Positions 6,428 through 15,600 of a DNA stretch of 20,099 nucleotides are shown here, piece by piece (position 1 is the first letter of the stretch; each line of letters opens with the position of its first letter). This stretch comes from a virus. The notes beneath the pieces are model-generated. The model saw nothing but the letters and a program-made list of their open reading frames with translations, was not told the DNA's origin and ran no database searches. Location of the stretch: the IMG/VR virus record IMGVR_UViG_3300021085_000290, positions 1 through 20,099 of that record; one strand, given 5' to 3'. Position numbers and translations under genes: made by a program.

Positions 6428-9400
6428 ATGTCAAAGAAAAACGAAGTAAGAATTCCTATTAAAGTTGATGGTAAGGAAATTCTACTAACTAAAAAGCAAA
6501 TAGATAAACTGAATACCTCGTTGGATAAAACAGGTACTTCTGCACACTCAGCCGATCGTAGGCTAAAAGGAGCTGCTCAGACTTCTTCAAGTGGTACAAA
6601 AAACTTTTCGAAAATGGCGCAAGGCATTACAGGGGGACTTGTACCTGCATATGCTACCCTTGCTGCTAATATATTTGCTATTTCAGCTGCTTTTAGATTT
6701 TTACAAAGTGCTGGAGATTTAAGAATACTACAACAAGGGCAGTTAGAGTACGCACAAAGAACAGGTCAATCTTTATCTATACTTACAAGGCAGCTACAAG
6801 CAGCTACAGAAGGACAGCTAGCTTTCGCAGAAGCAGCACAGGCAGTAGCGATTGGTACAGCAGCTGGCTTATCTGCAAAACAAATTAATGAGTTAGGAAA
6901 AGTCGCAAAAAATGCTTCTCTTATGTTGGGAAGAGACCTAACAGATTCATTCAATAGATTGGTAAGAGGTGCTGTAAAAGCGGAACCAGAACTACTAGAT
7001 GAATTAGGTATTATTCTTCGTCTTGATACTGCCGCTGAAAAATATGCATTAACTATAGGTAAAAATGCAAAACAGTTAAACATATTTGAAAAATCCCAAG
7101 CAGTTGTAAATGAAGTTCTAGAACAAGGTAAGGAAAAGTTCGGAGCAGTAGAAACACAAGTTAACCAACTAACAAAACTTGCAAAATCTTTTGATGATTT
7201 AACAAATTCATTAAAAGGATTTTTAGTGCCTGTTGCTGAGTTTAGCGCAAAAGCGCTCAGTCAAAATACTCTAGCTTTAGCTGGAGCAGGAACATTATTA
7301 GGTACTGGAATAGTAAGAGCCATAACACCTTCACCCGCAGGTATAGATTTAGGAGCTGCAGGGGCATCCGCACAAGCAAATCTTCAAGGTATATATTCAG
7401 GAAAAAGAGATTTAGGTAATTTAGATTCAAAAGGCATTAAAGCAATGAAAAGAACTATAAATGATGCTTATGAGAAGAATAGCAGTACTGTTATAAACTT
7501 TGAAAAAATGAGAAGAACAGAAGCTCTAAAAAGTCTACGTATTATAGAGATGACAACTTTAGAAGAACAAAGATCTCGTGCTAGAGGTTTTACGAAATTT
7601 AGATATGATATTTCTTTAACATATTCTCAATATAGACTTGACCATAAGAGAACAATGGCTTTTATAAAAACAACGTCAGTAATGGCAGGAAGAGCACTAC
7701 AAGGTGCGTTAAGATTTGCAGGTTACGCTGGTATACTTATTTCTGTAGTTGGTCTAATAAAACAACTTAGGCATGAGTCAAATGCAACAGAGATGGCAAT
7801 GAAAGAAGCTCAAAAAGAGTTTGGATCTTTATTTTCTAAAAATGCAAAAGAACTCAAAAAAACTATAGAAGGATTAAAAACTTATGATAGTTTATTATCA
7901 AATGCCGTACGTAATGCAAAAGCTTTAAGTAATATTGATTATTCAGCAGCAATGAAAGGATTTGAAGGAGGACTTTCAGGTACTGGGTACATTGATACAC
8001 TTTTTGAAAAAAATCGAGAAGTAAAAGGGATAGAAAAAAAGATGTACGATCTTTTGTATGGCGCAGGACTTGGCGGTGCCTTTGAGGCAACACTAGGTAA
8101 AGGTATTGAACAAAAGGCAGGCCTTTCAGCAGATCAAATTAGAGGGTTTGAAGGCCTAAAAACGATGTTAGAGCAAGAAGAAACTTTACTTTTAAAAGGA
8201 AGCGACGCACATATACAACATACTAAAGGAATAGAAGCACTAACAGAGTTATTAAATAACCCTACAAGTCAGAGCGCATTTGATAGTGCAAAACTTTTTG
8301 TTACAGATATAGCAAAAAACGGTACCGAAGCACAAAAAAGTATGAAAGGCATTGCACAGACTACTCAAATACTGACAAGTGCAGTTAATGACTTTAGTAA
8401 AGCTTTAAACAGTTTTAAAAGTGCTCAAACCCCTTTGACAAGATTAACAACTAATGTTGCCTCAGTTGGTAGTACGATAAGCGGAATAGGAGAAGCTTTC
8501 TCTAAAGGTGATGCACAGTTAGACTTTAAGATAGGCGGATCACTATTTGATAAAGGAAGCTTAAATGCATTTAAAACTATGTTAAGACCTGACGAAGAAG
8601 CACAGTTTTTAGCAGAATATGATGCAACTAATAAAAAATTACAAGAATTAGCAGTACAAAGAGCAACATATCTTGTAGACGGAAAAAAGGAATTTCCTAG
8701 TGGAGAGATGGTTACAAGAAATCGTACAAAAGAAGAATACGAAGCATATAAAGCCTCCCCCGATTTTGTACCCCAACTAATTGACCTTGATAGTCTATAT
8801 ACTGCGGGTTACAACTATGGCACAATAGAAGTAGAGGGAACAGCTACCGGTAAAGATCTTGCAGAAAAACTTCATAAAGAAATGACTGAAACAGGGTCTA
8901 GCGCATATGAATTCCTTGGAGATATACTTGAAACAGAAGCTAGAAGACTACATGGCATAGAAATGGGCATGATAGAGGACAAAACTCTTGCCCAGAAGAA
9001 TTTAACATTACTTTCTGTTGGAGCTACAAAAAATCAAACAAAACAACTAAAAATGCAGGCGGCTATAATAAATAATGACTTAAATATCTCTAATACGCAA
9101 ACTCTAATACAGGAACTTAAAGATAAAGATTTAGAAAAAAATGCAGCACAAATAGCAATGGAAAACGAAAAACTAGAGTTACTCCGAGCACAAGGCTTAC
9201 AACTTCAAGCAAATATAGACCATCAATTCCAACTAGCACAAGCTGCGAAAGATAGTTTTGAGTCTGGATTGCAAGGAACTTTCGATAATCTTATGACAGG
9301 TAAAAACTCTAGTTTAACAGAAGGGTTAGCAAACATAGCGAAAGGAACATTAGAATCTGTATCGAAAAAACTATCAGAGCAAATGGCTACAGGAGTTTCA

Positions 9401-9931
9401 AACTTCTTATTTGGAAATAAAGAATTAGAAGGATATAAGAAAGGGGCGGAGATATTAAAGCAAGGAATTATTGACGGAGCTAGAGCAGCAGTAGGCACTG
9501 GCACTGGAGACATCTCTTCAAGTAGTGTTGAAATGGGCGGCCTTGAAAAAGCCTTTAACATGGGCAAAAAAGCTTTTGCATTTCTTAATCCTTTTTCTGC
9601 CGCAAAAGGCGGTATCAGTCCAGAATATGCAAAAGGCGGAATCACTCCTGTCTACGCTGCTACTGGAGGAGTATTCTCAGGCTCCAAACAAGGATATCCA
9701 GCTATTATGCATGGCAACGAAGCAGTAGTACCATTACCTGACGGAAAATCAATTCCAGTCTCTGGAGGAATGGGCGGAACTGTAAACGTTTCTGTAAATA
9801 TGGCGACAGGAGAAACAAGTTCCACTTCAAACGCAGAAGACATGTACCAGATGGGAACTGCAATAGCTCAAGCAGTAGAGAACGAATTAGAAAAACAACA
9901 GAGACCAGGAGGGATGTTAGCCCCTTATTAA
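6428..9931 (+). CDS. Tape measure protein
   Basis: This 1167-residue, mostly helical protein fixes tail length and is probably delivered into the host envelope with the DNA. After a charged N-terminus, residues ~67-95 are hydrophobic (LVPAYATLAANIFAISAAFR). The region that follows, with FAEAAQAVAIGTAAGLSAKQ, VAKNASLMLGRDLTDSFNRL and RGAVKAEPELLDELGI, is the conserved block of many phage tape measures. A second hydrophobic segment lies at ~431-446 (GYAGILISVVGLIK). Long coiled-coil stretches fill the centre and ~860-960. The C-terminus is Gly-rich (AKGGITPVYAATGGVFSG) and contains HGNEAVVPLPDG, a common tape-measure ending. At roughly 1.5 angstrom per residue the tail would be about 175 nm, longer than lambda's (853-residue gpH). 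No Shine-Dalgarno is visible, so translation is likely coupled to the T frame that ends immediately before it. Confidence 0.92.
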   Translation: MSKKNEVRIPIKVDGKEILLTKKQIDKLNTSLDKTGTSAHSADRRLKGAAQTSSSGTKNFSKMAQGITGGLVPAYATLAANIFAISAAFRFLQSAGDLRILQQGQLEYAQRTGQSLSILTRQLQAATEGQLAFAEAAQAVAIGTAAGLSAKQINELGKVAKNASLMLGRDLTDSFNRLVRGAVKAEPELLDELGIILRLDTAAEKYALTIGKNAKQLNIFEKSQAVVNEVLEQGKEKFGAVETQVNQLTKLAKSFDDLTNSLKGFLVPVAEFSAKALSQNTLALAGAGTLLGTGIVRAITPSPAGIDLGAAGASAQANLQGIYSGKRDLGNLDSKGIKAMKRTINDAYEKNSSTVINFEKMRRTEALKSLRIIEMTTLEEQRSRARGFTKFRYDISLTYSQYRLDHKRTMAFIKTTSVMAGRALQGALRFAGYAGILISVVGLIKQLRHESNATEMAMKEAQKEFGSLFSKNAKELKKTIEGLKTYDSLLSNAVRNAKALSNIDYSAAMKGFEGGLSGTGYIDTLFEKNREVKGIEKKMYDLLYGAGLGGAFEATLGKGIEQKAGLSADQIRGFEGLKTMLEQEETLLLKGSDAHIQHTKGIEALTELLNNPTSQSAFDSAKLFVTDIAKNGTEAQKSMKGIAQTTQILTSAVNDFSKALNSFKSAQTPLTRLTTNVASVGSTISGIGEAFSKGDAQLDFKIGGSLFDKGSLNAFKTMLRPDEEAQFLAEYDATNKKLQELAVQRATYLVDGKKEFPSGEMVTRNRTKEEYEAYKASPDFVPQLIDLDSLYTAGYNYGTIEVEGTATGKDLAEKLHKEMTETGSSAYEFLGDILETEARRLHGIEMGMIEDKTLAQKNLTLLSVGATKNQTKQLKMQAAIINNDLNISNTQTLIQELKDKDLEKNAAQIAMENEKLELLRAQGLQLQANIDHQFQLAQAAKDSFESGLQGTFDNLMTGKNSSLTEGLANIAKGTLESVSKKLSEQMATGVSNFLFGNKELEGYKKGAEILKQGIIDGARAAVGTGTGDISSSSVEMGGLEKAFNMGKKAFAFLNPFSAAKGGISPEYAKGGITPVYAATGGVFSGSKQGYPAIMHGNEAVVPLPDGKSIPVSGGMGGTVNVSVNMATGETSSTSNAEDMYQMGTAIAQAVENELEKQQRPGGMLAPY

Positions 9932-9937
9932 TATATT

Positions 9938-10315
9938 ATGGCAATAGGATTCAACACAGGCGGAACTTTAGGAATTGTAGTACCAGACAAAGGACTTACA
10001 CTTTCAAATAAACCAAAGATACATTTATCGACTTTTGGCGATGGCTATGAGCACCGTATTGCAGACGGTATTAATACTTTAGTTCAATCTTTTAGCCTAA
10101 GTTTTACAACTAGACCAAAAGCAGAAATAGATGATATAGTAGATTTCTTTGAAAGCAAAGGAGCAATAACTGCATTTGACTATACTGTTTCTGACACTAA
10201 TTCTGGAGGAAATGAAAGAACAATCAAAGTAGTCTGTGACTCTTGGAACCAAACATGGGCATATAATAATTTTTATAGTTTAACAGCAAATTTTAGGAGA
10301 GTATACGAGTCGTGA
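9938..10315 (+). CDS. Minor tail protein M homologue
   Basis: This tail-tip protein of 125 residues sits below the tube in the lambda-type tip. The family signature is clear: IHLSTFGDGYEHRIADGINT near the start, then SFSLSFTTRPKAEIDDIVDF, and a strand-turn with FESKGAITAFDYTV matching the usual 'ff...gg..aF.w' pattern; it ends in a beta strand (YNNFYSLTANFRRVYES). Its length is typical of gpM (109 in lambda). The order tape measure, M, L, K, I, J is that of lambda. It begins 6 nt after the tape measure stop; AGGAGGG at 9907-9913 is about 24 nt upstream and too distant to be an ordinary ribosome site, so start efficiency is unclear. The stop overlaps the next start as GTGA. Confidence 0.88.
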   Translation: MAIGFNTGGTLGIVVPDKGLTLSNKPKIHLSTFGDGYEHRIADGINTLVQSFSLSFTTRPKAEIDDIVDFFESKGAITAFDYTVSDTNSGGNERTIKVVCDSWNQTWAYNNFYSLTANFRRVYES

Positions 10316-11526
10316 GTACAAACAGTTTAATAAATGATTTTCAAAAACAGGCAGTGGCTTCAGGCATTGTAGAGCTGTATGAGATAGAAAAAGCAGATGG
10401 AACATTTGCTTATATAACAAGAGGAGAAGATTCAGATGGAAGTAGTCTACAACTTTATGATTATACTTCTACTAGCACTCTTAGAACTTATGCACCCTAT
10501 CCTGTAGAGAGTTCTGGGTTTGAAATTAAAGTAACAGGAGCAATACCAAGACCTGTTATTAACTTTTCAAATGTAGGTAATAACTTTACTACTTTAATGG
10601 GTACTACAGATACAAACGCATTACTAGGTAAAAAAATTGTACGAAGATTAACATTAAAAAAATATTTAGCAGGAGAATCAGCAGATACTGGATCAGGCAA
10701 TCAATCTATAGAGTTTGATAGACAAGTATGGGTTATCTCTAAACTAATGAAAAAAGATGCAACAGCGTTAAGTTTTGAACTTAAAGCGCCTTTTGATTTA
10801 GAAGGGGTTAAGATACCTGCAAGACAGATAATATCAAACGCTTGCCCTTGGGAGTATACAGGAGCCTCCCCTTCTTTACCTGAAGCAGATAAATGCGGAG
10901 GGTGTACTTGGGATAAGGCAGGTTCTTTTAGAGCAAGATATAATACAAATGATACTAGCCAAAAAGTTTATGTAACACTTGATGATGAGTATATTTATGA
11001 TGGTAGCTTATCTTATACAGACTATACAGCAGCAACTTCAAGTACTGCATTTGCTGTTGATGATTTTATAAAAACAACAGGAGAAGCTGCAACTGAAATA
11101 ACTACAGCAGGAGGCTTCAACGCTATTACAAATTTAACTAGGTACTGGCAAGTACTTACTGCAGGAACAAAAACAGCTTTAGGTACTCCTTCAGAGTCTA
11201 ATAGTAACTTCGCAGTAGTAAGAGTATTTTCTTCTAGTTATAGTGCAAGTACTACATATAAAGCTTACACAGATGATAGACTAAATAGTATAGTTAAATC
11301 TGGAGACTTCTTATGGAAAACAAAGCAGCCCACTGTAGGTAACAGCCCAACATTTAGTGATTATTGGAGAAGAGCAGATGAGTGTGGCAAAAGACTAAAT
11401 TCTTGTAATAAAAGATTTGGGTTTGTACCAAAGACTTCAACAAGTACAACTTCTAGAGGCAGTGCTACTTTTGAGAATAGAGTTCTACCTTTTGGAGGTT
11501 TTCCAGGGTCAAAGAACTTTGAATAA
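10312..11526 (+). CDS. Minor tail protein L homologue with extra domain between its cysteine pairs
   Basis: gpL forms the trimeric ring joining the M ring to the J hub. Residues 1-175 match the family (INDFQKQAVASGIVELYEIE, GAIPRPVINFSNVG, FELKAPFDLEGVKIPARQI), and the C-terminus ends with the characteristic NRVLPFGGFPGS. Lambda gpL binds a [4Fe-4S] cluster through four cysteines. Here the candidates are C178 (NACPWEYTG), C195 and C198 (KCGGC), and C358 and C365 (DECGKRLNSC). In lambda the middle two are a few tens of residues apart; here about 160 residues separate them. The inserted part ends with a Y..W-type segment (TTYKAYTDDRL, FLWKTKQP, SPTFSDYW) resembling small carbohydrate-binding modules in phage tails, which is my inference. 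The start is GTG at 10312, overlapping the M stop by 4 nt. At 404 residues it is much longer than lambda gpL (232). Confidence 0.87.
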   Translation: MSTNSLINDFQKQAVASGIVELYEIEKADGTFAYITRGEDSDGSSLQLYDYTSTSTLRTYAPYPVESSGFEIKVTGAIPRPVINFSNVGNNFTTLMGTTDTNALLGKKIVRRLTLKKYLAGESADTGSGNQSIEFDRQVWVISKLMKKDATALSFELKAPFDLEGVKIPARQIISNACPWEYTGASPSLPEADKCGGCTWDKAGSFRARYNTNDTSQKVYVTLDDEYIYDGSLSYTDYTAATSSTAFAVDDFIKTTGEAATEITTAGGFNAITNLTRYWQVLTAGTKTALGTPSESNSNFAVVRVFSSSYSASTTYKAYTDDRLNSIVKSGDFLWKTKQPTVGNSPTFSDYWRRADECGKRLNSCNKRFGFVPKTSTSTTSRGSATFENRVLPFGGFPGSKNFE

Positions 11527-11842
11527 ATTTATAGAAGAAATCTTTTCTCATGCAGAAAAGGAAGCTCCACGCGAGATGTGCGGCTTAATAATAGAACAGA
11601 ATAATGAAGAAAAATGGATTCCTTGCGAAAACAAATTTTTAGGAGAAAATCAATTTGAAATTGACCCAAAAACTTTCGCAAAGTATCAACTAATTTCGAA
11701 AATAAAATATGTAGTCCATAGTCACTACATGCAAGATTGTCATCCAAGTGAGCATGACAAGAAAAACTGTAAGGTATTAGGTATTCCATACTTAATCGTA
11801 TCTTACCCTGATAGAGGAGTTAATATTTATGACCCACGTTAA
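11519..11842 (+). CDS. Tail assembly protein K homologue, JAMM/JAB metallopeptidase domain only
   Basis: This 107-residue protein shows the full zinc-peptidase JAMM motif: the glutamate in REMCGLI, then HSH followed seven residues later by SEHD (H-x-H-x7-S-x2-D). Lambda gpK carries this domain plus an NlpC/P60 cell-wall hydrolase domain; here the protein stops after the JAMM domain, so the second half is missing or encoded elsewhere. The chosen start is TTG at 11519, with AGGG at 11505-11508 ten nt upstream; it overlaps the end of gene L by 8 nt. An in-frame ATG at 11417 lies deep in L and would add 34 residues of frame-shadow sequence, while the next ATG inside REMCG would destroy the catalytic motif. 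The gene overlaps gene I by 14 nt. Its likely job is proteolytic maturation of a tip component, perhaps the ubiquitin-like part of I. Confidence 0.82.
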   Translation: MNKFIEEIFSHAEKEAPREMCGLIIEQNNEEKWIPCENKFLGENQFEIDPKTFAKYQLISKIKYVVHSHYMQDCHPSEHDKKNCKVLGIPYLIVSYPDRGVNIYDPR

Positions 11843-12650
11843 GTTAATGGGAGAAATGGGAGAAAAGTTCGGAGCGGAATGGAACATGGATGTTTCCAAT
11901 TTTCGTGATGTTTTTCGTCTTATTGATTGCCAAACAAATGGATTTAAACAGTACTTAACAACTTGTGCAGAAGAGGGAATAAACTTTACTATTCAAAACG
12001 GAGAAGACTTAGTAGATGGTACTCTCGATGCAATGATAGCCCCTGTAAAAGATACTGTAGTTATTACTCCAGTTGCTGCAGGTGCCGGAATGAAAGATAT
12101 TTTAAAAGTAGTATTTGGAGTTTTTCTACTGATGTATGGGCCGGGAATGGCAGACGGTTTATTTGGAGGAGCAGAGGCACAGGCTGCAAAAGACCTGGAT
12201 GCAGTCACAAGAGCAACAGGCATGGTAGAAGGAGTAAGAGTAGGAAGCTATGGAACTACACAAGCTCAGGTAGATGCAGCAGCTAAAGTAGAAAGAATAC
12301 AAAAAGCAAAAGCATTTACAACAAAAGCAATACAAGGAGTAGGAACTAATTTAGCACTAAGCGGTGTACAAGGATATTTAACTCCTGATACTCCCTCAAC
12401 TTCAGGGAAAAGTTACTTATTCAATGGCCCAGAAAACAACGTAAAAGAGGGAGTACCAGTGCCTTTACTATACGGACAGCTAATGGTTGGAGGCTCAGTA
12501 ATAAACTTCGGAGTAGAGGAAGAAGCTCTACCACCTTTTGCTTTACAAGGATATACAAGAATAACAGATGGCTCATCTTCATGGACTACAAGCGACGGGA
12601 GTTACGGCGGTGGTAGCGGAAAAGATAGAGGTATAACTCATGCATTTTAG
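11829..12650 (+). CDS. Tail assembly protein I homologue with ubiquitin-like N-terminus
   Basis: gpI is required to complete the lambda tail tip. Residues ~1-82 have the beta-grasp pattern described for this family (MTHVKLMGEMGEKFG, DVSNFRDVFRLIDCQTNGFK, ending in DTVVITPVAAGAG). A hydrophobic stretch follows at ~91-113 (ILKVVFGVFLLMYGPGMADG), then an Ala/Lys-rich linker. The C-terminal segment SYLFNGPENNVKEGVPVPLL, YGQLMVGGSVINFG is the conserved part found in I and J-associated proteins. Its 273 residues compare with 223 in lambda. GAGGAG at 11814-11819 lies 9 nt before the ATG. The 14-nt overlap with K points to coupled production of the JAMM peptidase and its possible substrate; both proteins are made in lambda but are not clearly part of the mature tail. 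Confidence 0.85.
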   Translation: MTHVKLMGEMGEKFGAEWNMDVSNFRDVFRLIDCQTNGFKQYLTTCAEEGINFTIQNGEDLVDGTLDAMIAPVKDTVVITPVAAGAGMKDILKVVFGVFLLMYGPGMADGLFGGAEAQAAKDLDAVTRATGMVEGVRVGSYGTTQAQVDAAAKVERIQKAKAFTTKAIQGVGTNLALSGVQGYLTPDTPSTSGKSYLFNGPENNVKEGVPVPLLYGQLMVGGSVINFGVEEEALPPFALQGYTRITDGSSSWTTSDGSYGGGSGKDRGITHAF

Positions 12651-12659
12651 GAGAAAATA

Positions 12660-15600
12660 ATGGGATATGGAAAAAGATTTGCTGATGAACTAGAAGCAGC
12701 TTCAAATAATAATGTTGGGGGCTCAAATGCAGTAGCAGGAACTTCTAGTACTATAGAAGGCTCAAAAAACATGCCTGAAGAAAATCAAACTGCAGTAATA
12801 TATGACGTTTTGTCTGAAGGCCCGATTGAAGGTTTGGTAGATGGAACAAATTCAATATTTTTAGATAAAACTCCTGTAACTATAGAAGACAAAAAATACC
12901 AACCTATAGTAATTGGGAAAGGTAATTTCACAGCAAGTACACTAACTATAGTAGATTCTACTAGTTCCAATCCTTTTGCTAATCTTTCTACAGAAGATGG
13001 TAAAAGATTTGTAAGAATTGCTAAAGGTAAAAAGTTAATTACAGGTAATGGAACTTCTACAGGAATTTCAGGTACTGAAGGCTCGAATATAATTACTTCA
13101 TCTACTGCTTTTTTCTCTGAAGATGACTTAGCAAGTGTAAATCCTACTTCAGGAACAGATGTTTTTATTGATACAGAGATACCTGATCCTTTTATAAGAA
13201 TAGAAGGAGCGGGGGCTAACTCTTCAGTAGAACTGGTAACTCCTATAGTTAGATTTATTAGTACAACTTCTGTAGAAATTGGACAACCTTTACCTAGAGA
13301 TATTACACATAAAACAGCAGCTATTGATAAGATAGGTACAATTGCTAGTTTTACTAATCCAAATACTGCAGTTATAACACAGTCAACCCCTTTAGGCACT
13401 GCTAAAGTAGATGCTACTAACGTAGAGATTCTTGTAAATACTCCTGCCGCAGTAAATATAGAAGATCCTATATATAATTTCCAAAACTTTTCATACTCAT
13501 TTATGAACGGGCATCCAGATCAGCCGTATTTAAAAGGTTTCAAAGACATAGGTAGCGCTAGTATAATTGAGAATAAAAATGTTGCGATAGAACAAACTCA
13601 AGGACTTCTTTCCAATAACAATAATACAATAACTGGAAAATGGAGTAGTAATACAGCGGCTGCTAGTGCACAAGCTGTAGTTGTTACAGATAATGCAATA
13701 TCAAATCCTAATGAAGTAGACAGCATAAAATTAACCTTTAAGTCTCCTACTATGATAGCGGCTAAATCAAGTAGTGGTGATGAGAAACCAGCAAACTGTG
13801 AACTAAGAATTTTCTTAGGGTATAAGAAAACAGGAGATAATGCATTCACACAAAAACTTATGTTTGGTCCTACTGACGAAGATTTAAGTTCAAGGGAAGA
13901 TAACAAACAGTCAAGACCTTGGGAAAACGCACACAATAGTGGTAGAATTAGAACAGAAACAAGAACACCTTTTGCAGAAAGCTTTACTATTGATTTAACT
14001 CCTTATAAGCCTTTATCAGATTACCAAATAACAATTCAAAGAGTAGACCCAGCTATCGGGAAAAACGGAGATTATAATCATACTGCTACTGTTACTTTAG
14101 ACACTGTTGAACATAGATTTACAGATAAATTATCATACCCTCATGCTGCATACTCGGCAGTACTTTTTGATGCGGAATCATTCTCAAAAATACCTTCTCG
14201 TTCTTATGAACTAAAAGGATTAAAAGTAAAAGTACCTACTAACTATTTTCCAAAAGGCGAAGGCGGAAGAACTCATGGAGAGTATGACAGAAATATAAGT
14301 TCTGGAGTAGACTCTGGAAGTTACCAAAACTGGGATGGAAATTTTAGAGGAGATTTATCTACTTATGCTGAGGGACATGTTAACCATGAACTAGTATGGA
14401 CAGATAATCCTGCTTGGATTTTCTATGACTTAGTAACAAATAAAAGATACGGAATAGGAAAATATATAGAAAACAGTCAAGTAGATAAATTCGAATTATA
14501 TAAGATCGCAAGATACTGTGACGAACTTGTAGCAGATGGAAAAGGTGGACTTGAGCCAAGATTTACTGCAAACGTATACATAAAAGAAGCAGCAGACGCA
14601 CTCAAAGTATTGAAAGATATTTCTCAAGTATTTAGGGGAATGTTATATTGGTTAGATGGTCAAATTCAATTTTCACAAAATAGGTATGAACAACCTATAT
14701 TTACTTTTTCAAAAGCAAACACTATAGGAGGATTTGCTTATACTTCACCTAGAGGACAGTTTAGATCAAATCAGATTAGAGTAACTTGGAATGACCCAGA
14801 CTCTATGTACAAACAAGCAGTAGAAATCGTAGAAGATACTAATAATATATTAGAAACTGGAAAAGTTGTACCTAAAACTATTGTTGCTTTCGGAGCAACT
14901 TCAAGAGGACAAGCACATAGATTTGGTAAGTGGAGTTTATTCACAGAGATACTAGAAGCCGAAGCTGTAGCATTTCAATCTTCTATCAATGCAGGATTCT
15001 TAAAACCTGGCAACGTAGTATTAATTCAAGATGCAGACAAAGATGTAATATCTAATTCCGGTAGATTGTCTTCTTCTAGTTCTGTTACTGGTATAAACCT
15101 AGATAGACCAATAAATCTTTCTAGCGGCAATACTTTTAAATTATCTATTATGTATCCACAAGGTGGAGCATACTTATCTAATACTAGTGCTATAATAAAT
15201 GATAGTACTACAGATGCTTCTGTAACAAATACTTACCAGAGAGGAGACTTAATAACTCATGCAAAAGTAGGGGGAACTGTAGTAGAACTAACAACAGATG
15301 AGCAAACTAATAATGCAGTAGATAGTAGCGGTGATGCTTTAGATTTAGTATGGAATCCTAATTCAAGAATTGAAACTCAAACTATATCTAGTACAGGGTC
15401 GTCAGTAAGTTCAGTAACAGTTAGTAGTGCCTTTACATCAGCTCCTGAGTCAGACTCAATGTGGGCAATCAGAGAGTACGATGCTGCAGGAGCCCTTGTA
15501 AACGGATCAGCACAACAATATGTAATTGTAGATATAAAAGAAGAACCAAATAAATTATATACTATATCCGCAGCTAAGTATGAGCCTTCTAAGTTCGACA

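Noticed and set aside
9223-9645. 140-codon minus-strand frame
   Set aside because: It is antisense to the conserved tape measure C-terminus, with no start signal.
11417-11518. ATG 11417 as the start of the K-like peptidase
   Set aside because: The added 34 residues are an out-of-frame reading of the conserved end of gene L and show no family similarity.
11963-12286. 107-codon + strand frame rich in Cys, Arg and Ser
   Set aside because: It is an out-of-frame shadow within gene I; its composition comes from reading GCA/GGA/AGA-rich codons one base over, and it has no ribosome site.
12785-13399. 204-codon open frame on the minus strand
   Set aside because: It is antisense to the conserved J hub sequence, has no ribosome site, and its Val/Ile/Pro/Ser-rich composition is what the complement of this coding sequence gives.
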